Positions 1 to 5,267 of a DNA stretch of 5,267 nucleotides are shown one piece after another. Origin of the DNA: Thermoplasmata archaeon (GTDB taxonomy: Archaea > Thermoplasmatota > Thermoplasmata > JAGHBH01); contig DAOVJP010000125.1 of NCBI GenBank assembly GCA_030673205.1, positions 1-5,267 of the forward strand, in the 5' to 3' direction. Every line of letters begins with the position of its first letter. The stretch's first letter is position 1. The notes beneath the pieces are model-generated. The model was given only the letters and a program-made list of their open reading frames with translations, had not been told where the DNA came from and searched no databases. Position numbers and translations under genes: made by a program.

Positions 1-3000
1 ATCCACGTGGATGACAGTCTTGCACAGTGGATGACGGAAGGAGTGCGACTACTGGATGGAGCTACTGGCACCTTCCAAGAAGCGGAACTCCGGGAAGGAA
101 AGACGCATAACCTGTATCTCAACAACACATCCACAGCTACCATAACAAATTCCCAGATTCACGACGCCGAGATTCATGACATTTTGGTCTGCAACCTGTC
201 CACTGCAACGATCGAAGACACCGAAGTGCTGGACCCGGAGGAGAACGGCATAGTCATCAGGGACGGTGGAAGCGCAGACATCATTGGAGGAAGGATCTCC
301 TTTGAAGGGAGAGGGAAAACTGGCGTTGTAGTCGAGAACGGTTCCGCCACCATCTCCACGGCCATCAGCGGCTTTCCCGTTGGCGTCAACGTCAGCAACA
401 AATTCTCCACAGTTGAAACGGGCACCGTGATGATAGATGGAAGTGACATCAACCACAATCAACTTGGAATATTGATTTGCAATGATGGAAACGAACTGCC
501 GTTGAGCATAAGAGTGAACAACACCATGCTCATTAGCAACGGCAATGGGACCATGGCACTTCTCACAGGAACTGCCAGCTCCATTCCAACGATAAGCTTC
601 GAGAACAACACCATCCAGAGGTCCATTGCGGGCATGTGGCTCCAATACGATGGCATAGACGCCTGGCCCGAAAACAGACCCCTCGTTTTAGAGGCGAATC
701 ACATAATCGACAACTTGAATGGTATTCAGATGAAGAGCGTATACGCTAGGCTGTCAAATAATGTCATAAGAGGCATAGGGCCCATAACTGGGCCACTCCC
801 CCTGTTTTTCCCAATCCAGATCAACGGCTTGGTGGCAATCGACTCCAACCTGCGACTAGATGGAAACACGTTCCATGGAAGCGAATACGGCATGTTACTT
901 CGCGACAACACGACTACGGTGGCCGAGGACAACGAGTTTTCTGGCCACATACGCGCCTCATACCCCGCAATCGAAACCCCGATGTTCAGATTGTATGCAT
1001 ACCGGGGTGCTGGCGTGTATTCCGAAAACTCGAACCTCATGTTGAACGGCAGCTATTTCGAGGATAATTGGATGGGCGTTGTGGTAAACAACTCCGAAAA
1101 CCATAGTGTTCTGATAACGAACAACACCATCCAAGAACACAACAGACTATATCTAATCTCGGAAATCGCGGTTCGACAAATCGACCCCGTAACCTTTGAG
1201 GTAACATATGTATGGATGCCGGTGTACCGCCGGGCGGGAATAGGCGTCTACGCTCTTATGGAAGCAGGGGGCGACTCTGGTCTTGAGATATGCGGGAACA
1301 CCTTTGAGGCGAACATCAATGACATAACCACGTACCATGCCGAGGGGGCAATACTGTTGGACAACGACATCAGCATTTTGCCCCCATCGAACCAGATAGG
1401 CCCAGTCTGGCCGAGGCCCGCAGACCCCGGCTCGATCCCTGAGCATCCAGTCAGACCCATCATATTCCAGACCATCGCAACGGGCATCAAGCTATACGAT
1501 TGCAGAGGCACGTTTGTCCATAACAACACCGTTACCGATAGAACAACCGGAATAAGGCTGGAACAAAGCGAGGGAAACACTATCAAATGGAACAACATAA
1601 CAGAGAACACAGAATACGGCATGTACCTATCCGGCTCCCAAACCAACTTAATCCACCACAACAGTTTCAACGACAACACCATCCAAGCATGGGACGATGA
1701 CAACAACGCATGGAACTTCCCATACCCGGACGGAGGAAACTATTGGAGCGACTGGACAACACCTGATAACAAGCAAGGTCCAGAGCAGGACATCGCGGGG
1801 TCTGACGGCATCGTTGATGTGCCTCGTCAAATAGACGGGAACGGCAACCAGGACCGTTATCCATTGACGACAGAACCGACAGGGGGAGGAGAGGGACCAC
1901 CCGAACCATACAGGGTCAAAAATGTCGACACGGGAAAAACGTACATGCAAATAAAAGCGGCAATACGAGATTCCACGACCTTGGATGGACACACATTGTT
2001 GGTTATGGAAGGAGCGTTTTACGAGAACGTGCTCGTGGACAAACAGCTAGAAATCGTCAGCAAATACGGCAAGGAGTACACGGCCATAGACGCAGGACAC
2101 GCCTGGAGTGCGCTTACCATCGCCGCAGACTATGTGAGAATATCCGGGTTCACAACCAGGTATTCCGGCTCCGACCAAGATGATGCAGGGATAAAACTCG
2201 ACAATGTCCAGCTATGTGAAGTAGAAAACAATACACTATGGAGGAATCACAATGGGATCAAAAGCATGGACTCATCCTTGAATGAGATATATCACAACAA
2301 TTTCATCGAGAATACAATTCACGCATCCGACGACGGGAGCAACACCTGGAACATGACATATTCAAGCGGCGGCAACTACTGGGACGACCACAAATATCCA
2401 GACAACTACAACGGAATAAACCAGGATCTGTGTGGAGCGGACGGCATCGTAGACAAACCCTACAACGGACTAAACCCACGTAATATACCAGACGGAGACA
2501 ACAAGGATAACTATGCCTGGACATCCGCTGACGGCTGGTGGATAGCGCCGGTACCACTTGGACCCGTACACAATATCGATACCGACAAATACTATTCTTA
2601 CATAAAAGTGGCCGTAGCCGATCCCGAAACCGTCGACGGACACAGAATCACAGTTGCATCAGGCACATACAAGGAGAAGATTACGATAAACAAGGCGCTC
2701 ACGCTCACTGGCAGCCCATGGAACACGTTCATAATCGGATCCGTGGGAGATTACATAGTAACAATCAACTCCGACTGGGTGAACATGAGCTACTTCAGGG
2801 TGATGGACTCAGGATGGTACAACACGGGAATATATCTCAACAACGTCCAGCATTGCAACATACAGAACAACAACATCTCGAACAACTTCAACGGCATCGA
2901 GGCCACAGGATCCAACAACAACATCATCACAAACAACTATCTCTACATGAACAGCGGAAGTGCCTTGCGCTTCAATACTGATTCCGACAACAACAAAATT

Positions 3001-3501
3001 GAAAATAACACAGTTGGCACCGGCGGTCCGGGCATCTGGATCATTGAATCCAGCTACAACAACATCGCAAACAACACCATTACCAACGTTTCTACAGGAA
3101 TCGATTTGTATGGCGTGGATATCTATAGCAATTACAATACCGTTCGAGACAATAACGTGTCTTTCAACAGCCAGTGCGGCATCCATCTCGATTATGCCTG
3201 CTACAATATCTTAACCGGCAACGATCTCTACTCAAACGAAGGACGAGGACTCGCGGTTTATTCGGCCTCCCACCTTAATGAGATATATCATAATAATTTC
3301 ATTTACAATGATTATCAGGCATGGGATTATATCTCCAACAATTATTGGGAAAAGGCCATGCCCATAGGCGGCAACTACTGGAGCGATTACGCAGGCACGG
3401 ATGAGAACGAAGATGGCATCGGCGACACGCCTTATGCAATACCGGGCTATGTGAACTATGACGACTTACCTTGGATGACCATGAACGGCTGGCAAACATA
3501 G
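1..3501 (+). CDS. Large NosD-like parallel beta-helix surface protein, 5'-truncated
   Basis: The reading frame is open from the first base to the TAG at 3499-3501 and gives 1166 visible residues. A GTG at 7-9 could be read as a start, but it has no ribosome binding site and no signal peptide follows it, so the gene very probably begins upstream. The protein is dominated by short beta-helix rungs rich in N-N-T-I, N-x-I and G-I/G-M patterns, as in the right-handed parallel beta-helix (PbH1, CASH, NosD/pectin-lyase-like) superfamily. Three cassettes follow one another: roughly 1-1875, 1912-2550 and 2560-3498. Each ends in a GGNYW(S/D)D module at 1732-1755, 2368-2391 and 3367-3390, followed by an acidic, glycine-rich tail such as DENEDGIGD that could bind calcium. 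A GGGEGPPEP linker (1882-1908) separates the first two cassettes. Many N-x-S/T sequons fit an exported, possibly glycosylated protein. The family is typically cell-surface and may bind or cleave polysaccharide; no catalytic site could be identified. No membrane segment or sorting signal is seen at the C terminus. Confidence 0.9.
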   Translation: MHVDDSLAQWMTEGVRLLDGATGTFQEAELREGKTHNLYLNNTSTATITNSQIHDAEIHDILVCNLSTATIEDTEVLDPEENGIVIRDGGSADIIGGRISFEGRGKTGVVVENGSATISTAISGFPVGVNVSNKFSTVETGTVMIDGSDINHNQLGILICNDGNELPLSIRVNNTMLISNGNGTMALLTGTASSIPTISFENNTIQRSIAGMWLQYDGIDAWPENRPLVLEANHIIDNLNGIQMKSVYARLSNNVIRGIGPITGPLPLFFPIQINGLVAIDSNLRLDGNTFHGSEYGMLLRDNTTTVAEDNEFSGHIRASYPAIETPMFRLYAYRGAGVYSENSNLMLNGSYFEDNWMGVVVNNSENHSVLITNNTIQEHNRLYLISEIAVRQIDPVTFEVTYVWMPVYRRAGIGVYALMEAGGDSGLEICGNTFEANINDITTYHAEGAILLDNDISILPPSNQIGPVWPRPADPGSIPEHPVRPIIFQTIATGIKLYDCRGTFVHNNTVTDRTTGIRLEQSEGNTIKWNNITENTEYGMYLSGSQTNLIHHNSFNDNTIQAWDDDNNAWNFPYPDGGNYWSDWTTPDNKQGPEQDIAGSDGIVDVPRQIDGNGNQDRYPLTTEPTGGGEGPPEPYRVKNVDTGKTYMQIKAAIRDSTTLDGHTLLVMEGAFYENVLVDKQLEIVSKYGKEYTAIDAGHAWSALTIAADYVRISGFTTRYSGSDQDDAGIKLDNVQLCEVENNTLWRNHNGIKSMDSSLNEIYHNNFIENTIHASDDGSNTWNMTYSSGGNYWDDHKYPDNYNGINQDLCGADGIVDKPYNGLNPRNIPDGDNKDNYAWTSADGWWIAPVPLGPVHNIDTDKYYSYIKVAVADPETVDGHRITVASGTYKEKITINKALTLTGSPWNTFIIGSVGDYIVTINSDWVNMSYFRVMDSGWYNTGIYLNNVQHCNIQNNNISNNFNGIEATGSNNNIITNNYLYMNSGSALRFNTDSDNNKIENNTVGTGGPGIWIIESSYNNIANNTITNVSTGIDLYGVDIYSNYNTVRDNNVSFNSQCGIHLDYACYNILTGNDLYSNEGRGLAVYSASHLNEIYHNNFIYNDYQAWDYISNNYWEKAMPIGGNYWSDYAGTDENEDGIGDTPYAIPGYVNYDDLPWMTMNGWQT
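1732..1755 (+). repeat. GGNYWSDW module, copy 1 of 3
   Basis: This encodes the GGNYWSDW motif that closes the first beta-helix cassette. It is followed by an acidic tail containing GSDGIVD and DGNGNQDRYPL. The same module recurs at 2368-2391 and 3367-3390. It is a recurrent cap of archaeal NosD-like surface proteins. Confidence 0.85.
1921..2031 (+). repeat. Cassette-head repeat, copy 1 (NVDTGK..DGH..G.YEN)
   Basis: This encodes a 37-residue segment starting NVDTGK and containing IKAA, LDGH and a G-x-x-Y-E-N element. It aligns without gaps to the segment at 2572-2682, with 16 of 37 residues identical by eye. This type of segment usually forms the N-terminal cap of a pectin-lyase-like beta-helix, so each copy marks the beginning of a new helix domain. 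Confidence 0.8.
2281..2306 (+). repeat. 26-base near-identical direct repeat, copy 1
   Basis: This stretch encodes NEIYHNNFI and differs from 3277-3302 at only two third-codon positions (C versus T). It sits about 60-90 bases before the GGNYW module in both cassettes. The DNA-level similarity suggests that cassettes 2 and 3 arose by duplication or have undergone gene conversion. Confidence 0.85.
2572..2682 (+). repeat. Cassette-head repeat, copy 2 (NIDTDK..DGH..GTYKE)
   Basis: This is the second copy of the 37-residue head segment. It starts NIDTDK and keeps the IK, DGH and G-T-Y-K-E positions seen in copy 1. It opens the third cassette, which continues as an asparagine-rich ladder of rungs up to the GGNYWSDY module at 3367-3390. 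Confidence 0.8.
3277..3302 (+). repeat. 26-base near-identical direct repeat, copy 2
   Basis: This is the second copy of the NEIYHNNFI-encoding segment, paired with 2281-2306. Downstream, a 15-base stretch encoding GGNYW is identical at 2368-2382 and 3367-3381, so similarity at DNA level continues in patches to the end of the cassette. Confidence 0.85.
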
Positions 3502-3593
3502 AAATCGACAATCCGGAGCAATCCGAAAAAAATGGTGCAAACCAACCCCTTAAAGACAGATAGAGGCTCCCTGGGGTTGTGCTTTGGGGAAAC

Positions 3594-3613
3594 GTCTGCC
3601 ATAGAGGGCAGAC
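3594..3613 (+). other. Perfect 7-bp RNA hairpin in the leader
   Basis: GTCTGCC at 3594-3600 is exactly complementary to GGCAGAC at 3607-3613, leaving a 6-base loop. GGG (3587-3589) and CCC (3616-3618) flank it and can extend the arm across an internal loop. TGC (3580-3582) and GCA (3622-3624) can extend it further. In a THI-box reading this would be the P3/P3a arm. Confidence 0.6.
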
Positions 3614-3710
3614 TACCCGCGGCATGAGAACCGGTACCTGATCTTCTATACCGTCCCATATCCTCTCCACCTCCCTCCACGAAACAGCGGGAGAGAACGA
3701 AATGATTATT

Positions 3711-3737
3711 AGGGAGGGAAGGTTTCAATGCCTCCCT
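3711..3737 (+). promoter_or_regulatory. Putative anti-sequestor hairpin before the DUF4430 gene
   Basis: AGGGAGG (3711-3717) is perfectly complementary to CCTCCCT (3731-3737), with a 13-base loop. The 3' arm starts with CCTCC, which is also the exact complement of the GGAGG ribosome binding site at 3760-3764. When this hairpin forms, the binding site stays free. When 3711-3716 is occupied by CTCCCT at 3567-3572, CCTCC can mask the binding site. The pairings are seen in the sequence; the switching is inferred. Confidence 0.45.
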
Positions 3738-3759
3738 GCAGCGCCCCCGCAAGCGTGAC

Positions 3760-3764
3760 GGAGG
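3760..3764 (+). promoter_or_regulatory. Ribosome binding site of the DUF4430 gene
   Basis: GGAGG lies 7 bases before the ATG at 3772-3774. It favours that ATG over the ATG at 3768-3770, which lies only 3 bases after it and opens a different frame of 63 codons with no family resemblance. Confidence 0.8.
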
Positions 3765-3771
3765 AATATGA

Positions 3772-4254
3772 ATGGAAGGCGAGAAGGTCAGCATCTTGCT
3801 ATTGGTATTCGGCATAGTTCTACCAATAGCTGCGCTGGGTGCGGTTGGCTATGTTGTCATGACGGACGATGCTTCGACCGGGGCGGGCACGGACCACGCC
3901 CAAGAGGACACGAACACAACGGACGAGGCGGTTCCTCTCACGGCAAGCGTCATCATTGACCTCGGGAACGGCACCGTCCTTAGCTTTCACAACCTGACAT
4001 CGGACCAAACGACCGTATACGGCTTCCTCTTGGTCGCATGCGGGCCGAGCCAGGGCAACCTCAGTGTCACCACCACCTACTATTCTCAGTACGACAGTCT
4101 TCTGGTGGACAGCATCGGCGGGCGGAGCAATGGGAATGGGGGGAAGTATTGGGGGTATCTGGTGGATGACGAACGCCCCATGGTGGGAGCGGACAAATGT
4201 TATGTAGAACAGGGAGATGTGATAGAATGGATATTCGCGGAAATGAGCTGGTGA
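3772..4254 (+). CDS. Membrane-anchored DUF4430 (transcobalamin C-terminal-like) protein
   Basis: The product has 160 residues. Residues 6-30 form one hydrophobic segment that should act as an uncleaved N-terminal anchor or signal; no lipobox cysteine is present. Residues 31-55 are an acidic, threonine-rich linker. Residues 58-155 match the DUF4430 fold: a strand VIIDLGNGT, a T-T-V-Y-G-F-L-L helix (80-87), an S-I-G-G turn (114-117), then KYWGYLVDDE (125-134), VGAD (138-141) and the terminal QGDVIEWIF (147-155). This family resembles the C-terminal beta-grasp domain of transcobalamin and intrinsic factor and is often extracytoplasmic. Cysteines 90 and 143 could form a disulphide. The start is fixed by GGAGG at 3760-3764. 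The gene overlaps the following membrane-protein gene, implying co-translation and a shared task. Binding of cobalamin or another small ligand is a family-based inference, not shown here. Confidence 0.85.
   Translation: MEGEKVSILLLVFGIVLPIAALGAVGYVVMTDDASTGAGTDHAQEDTNTTDEAVPLTASVIIDLGNGTVLSFHNLTSDQTTVYGFLLVACGPSQGNLSVTTTYYSQYDSLLVDSIGGRSNGNGGKYWGYLVDDERPMVGADKCYVEQGDVIEWIFAEMSW
4213..4216 (+). promoter_or_regulatory. Ribosome binding site supporting the start of the DUF6580 gene
   Basis: GGAG lies 10 bases before the ATG at 4227-4229, inside the end of the DUF4430 gene. It favours this start over the ATG at 4197 (no good site upstream) and over the GTG at 4251, whose GTGA overlaps the previous stop but which has only weak purine-rich sequence before it. 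Confidence 0.5.
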
Positions 4255-4913
4255 GCAAGTTCGGGAAAAGGGCGAAGATCGCCTTGGAAAGGAATCTGAT
4301 CCTATTGGCATTGATCATTGTGGGTGCCATAGGAAGGATATGTCTGGCAGTGATGCTTCCGCAGGGAACATTCGATATGTTCGCATTCGTGGTCCTCATA
4401 TCCCTTTCGGCGGGATATGTGACACGGCGGTGGGCCGCTCTTTTCGTTCCTATAGGTATAATGGTATCCTCTGACATATTCCTATACTTCTTCAGCGGGA
4501 ACGCTTTTCCATTCTCCTCCTCGCTCCTCATAATGGTGAGTCTCTTCGTATGGAGCGGCTTCGCCATGGCAGCCTTCCTAGGAATGAAAGTGCACAGGGA
4601 GGATTCATACCCCTCTCCGCTCTGGTTCGCAGCAGGAGGCGTCTGGTCCGTATTGTTATTCGATATGTGGACGAACTTCGGATGGTGGCTCGGACCCTTC
4701 TACCCACACACCTTCGCCGGATTCGGGGCATGCATGGCCATGGCCGTACCGTTCATGGTCTGGCATATGTTATCGACCCTTGCTCTCATGCCGCTGTTCT
4801 ATCTGGGGATATGGGCCGTGAACAAGTATGGTGCGGACCTCCCGGCCGTGTTTCGGTCCGGATATGTTGACACTGCGGAGGCACTCCAGGCCTCTATCGA
4901 AGGGGAAAAGTGA
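4227..4913 (+). CDS. DUF6580-family polytopic membrane protein, putative transport component
   Basis: With the ATG at 4227 the product has 228 residues. A basic N-terminal tail is followed by about six hydrophobic segments, near residues 24-43, 49-65, 69-89, 98-119, 131-147 and 163-198, the last possibly two helices. Family-like motifs are VSSD (80-83) at the end of the third segment, TNFGWWL (149-155), YPHTFAG (159-165), an alanine/cysteine stretch (167-173) and PF (175-176). These fit DUF6580, a family annotated as putative transport proteins and similar in size and topology to substrate-binding (S) subunits of ECF vitamin transporters. It overlaps the DUF4430 gene by 28 bases, so the two are probably translationally coupled. 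The ATG at 4197 would add 10 residues, and the GTG at 4251 would remove 8. The substrate is unknown; a vitamin such as cobalamin or thiamine is plausible from context. No ATPase or T-component gene is visible in the window. Confidence 0.75.
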   Translation: MDIRGNELVSKFGKRAKIALERNLILLALIIVGAIGRICLAVMLPQGTFDMFAFVVLISLSAGYVTRRWAALFVPIGIMVSSDIFLYFFSGNAFPFSSSLLIMVSLFVWSGFAMAAFLGMKVHREDSYPSPLWFAAGGVWSVLLFDMWTNFGWWLGPFYPHTFAGFGACMAMAVPFMVWHMLSTLALMPLFYLGIWAVNKYGADLPAVFRSGYVDTAEALQASIEGEK

Positions 4914-4915
4914 GC

Positions 4916-5267
4916 ATGCTATACCTTCGGTCCTCTGTTGCCGAGACCATGATGACTGGTCCCCGAGTACTCTTGGAGCCGGATAACAAGGATCTATTGG
5001 CATGGACCTACGAGCAGCCCAATGTCGTTGCCACCGATGTACCTATTCCAGAGAGCGCGAACCTCGTGGGAAAGGTGCCTAACATACTCACTGGTTTTCC
5101 ATGGGCCAGGAGCCCCGGCTATTCTTATGACCTGCAGAACCCGGAGAACTATGACGAGGCAAAGAGCAAGACGGCGAAGAGAGGGCTGATCCTCCGCGTC
5201 ATCAGCGATGTGAACTACCGCCTCTCCGGAAAGGAACGGCTGGTACTCAGGGTGAAGATGGGGGAAG
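4916..5267 (+). CDS. Unrecognised operon gene, 3'-truncated by window edge
   Basis: An ATG at 4916-4918 lies 2 bases after the TGA of the DUF6580 gene. The frame stays open to the end of the window, giving 117 complete codons. A purine-rich AGGGG at 4901-4905 could serve as its ribosome binding site. The visible protein starts MLYLRSSVAE, has no signal peptide or membrane segment, and is mixed and charged with many prolines, for example DVPIPESANL and FPWARSPGY. It ends in a basic stretch with RLSGKERLVLRVKMGE. I do not recognise a family, and no nucleotide-binding loop or metal-binding cluster is evident. Sound codon structure and tight spacing support a real gene co-transcribed with the two upstream. 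It looks cytoplasmic, so it might act on or regulate whatever the membrane pair handles, but that is only an inference from position. Confidence 0.75.
   Translation, partial: MLYLRSSVAETMMTGPRVLLEPDNKDLLAWTYEQPNVVATDVPIPESANLVGKVPNILTGFPWARSPGYSYDLQNPENYDEAKSKTAKRGLILRVISDVNYRLSGKERLVLRVKMGE

Larger units (their letters stand above)
3502..3771 (+). promoter_or_regulatory. Structured 5' leader RNA, riboswitch candidate (class unresolved)
   Basis: This 270-base gap holds no convincing gene. It carries a series of perfect inverted repeats: 3543-3549/3573-3579 (7 bp), 3594-3600/3607-3613 (7 bp, 6-base loop), 3632-3636/3649-3653 (5 bp), 3663-3668/3690-3695 (6 bp), 3711-3717/3731-3737 (7 bp) and 3741-3744/3753-3756 (4 bp with one G-U). 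The part from 3573 to 3643 has elements in THI-box order: GGGGTT, a long hairpin arm, ATGAGA at 3624-3629 and ACCTGATC at 3636-3643. The canonical GCGnAGGGA block does not follow at the usual distance, although TTAGGGAG lies at 3709-3716 and can pair with CTCCCT at 3567-3572, just before GGGG. CCTCC at 3731-3735 can pair either with 3711-3717 or with the ribosome binding site. I infer a regulatory leader for the downstream operon. No clear archaeal TATA box was found. Confidence 0.45.

Noticed and set aside
1..12. Perfect 12-base palindrome ATCCACGTGGAT at the window edge
   Set aside because: It lies inside an open coding frame with no second copy or nearby promoter elements, so a chance occurrence is the simplest explanation.
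49..645. A 198-codon open frame on the minus strand inside the beta-helix gene
   Set aside because: It is antisense to a well-supported coding region, has low-complexity composition and no recognisable domain. It is a by-product of the codon bias of the plus-strand gene.
2860..3080. AAC-rich runs resembling microsatellite repeats
   Set aside because: They encode the asparagine ladders of beta-helix rungs and keep frame and variation as expected for protein coding; they are not a separate DNA repeat element.
3543..3579. CAACCCC/GGGGTTG hairpin as a terminator of the beta-helix gene
   Set aside because: There is no T-rich tract after it, the loop is 23 bases, and its 3' arm overlaps the GGGGTT element of the candidate riboswitch. 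It may be an alternative fold of the leader rather than a terminator.
3700..3770. Possible cobalamin riboswitch core: TTATTAGGGA, a hairpin, then GCGCCCCCGCAAGCGTGA
   Set aside because: The order resembles the B12-element core, but fewer than 20 bases remain before the start codon, and the downstream GCCACTG-type block and closing helices are missing. A second GGGGAA-hairpin-CCCGC arrangement at 3586-3620 lacks them too. I keep only a weak resemblance, not a call.
3299..3815. Overlapping minus-strand open frames covering the intergenic region (3299-3670 and 3456-3815)
   Set aside because: They run across the end of the beta-helix gene, the structured leader and the start of the DUF4430 gene. 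They show no family features, and their proteins are rich in serine, arginine and proline as expected for chance frames.
3768..3959. A 63-codon plus-strand frame starting at the ATG just upstream of the DUF4430 start
   Set aside because: The ATG is only 3 bases from GGAGG, and the product is a histidine/glycine-rich out-of-frame reading of the DUF4430 gene. It is not supported as a leader peptide.

Overview
This window looks archaeal, most likely from the Thermoplasmatota or a related euryarchaeal lineage. That is an inference. The first gene is the asparagine-rich, surface-exposed parallel beta-helix type with GGNYWSDY modules that is common in Thermoplasmata and Methanosarcina-like archaea. 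Genes are packed head to tail with short or negative spacing and GGAGG-type ribosome binding sites. No rRNA, tRNA, transposase or CRISPR array is visible to place the organism more exactly. All supported genes lie on the plus strand.

Layout. (1) Positions 1-3501 hold the 3' part of a very large NosD/pectin-lyase-like beta-helix surface protein, built from three consecutive cassettes that each end in a GGNYW(S/D)D module. (2) Positions 3502-3771 are a 270-base intergenic region rich in perfect short inverted repeats. It reads as a structured 5' leader RNA. Its 5' half resembles parts of the thiamine pyrophosphate (THI-box) riboswitch, and its 3' end contains mutually exclusive pairings that could expose or hide the ribosome binding site of the next gene. 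The riboswitch class is not proven. (3) Positions 3772-4254 encode a membrane-anchored DUF4430 (transcobalamin C-terminal-like) protein. (4) Positions 4227-4913 encode a polytopic DUF6580-type putative transporter protein that overlaps the end of the DUF4430 gene. (5) Positions 4916-5267 start a third gene of unknown function, cut by the window edge, 2 bases after the previous stop.

How they may work together. The beta-helix gene is probably an independent unit. The three downstream genes look like one operon under a single regulatory leader. An extracytoplasmic DUF4430 domain paired with a DUF6580 membrane protein suggests uptake or surface handling of a small molecule, plausibly a vitamin such as cobalamin or thiamine. 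The leader and the protein family hints point to different ligands, which makes this region the most interesting part of the window.
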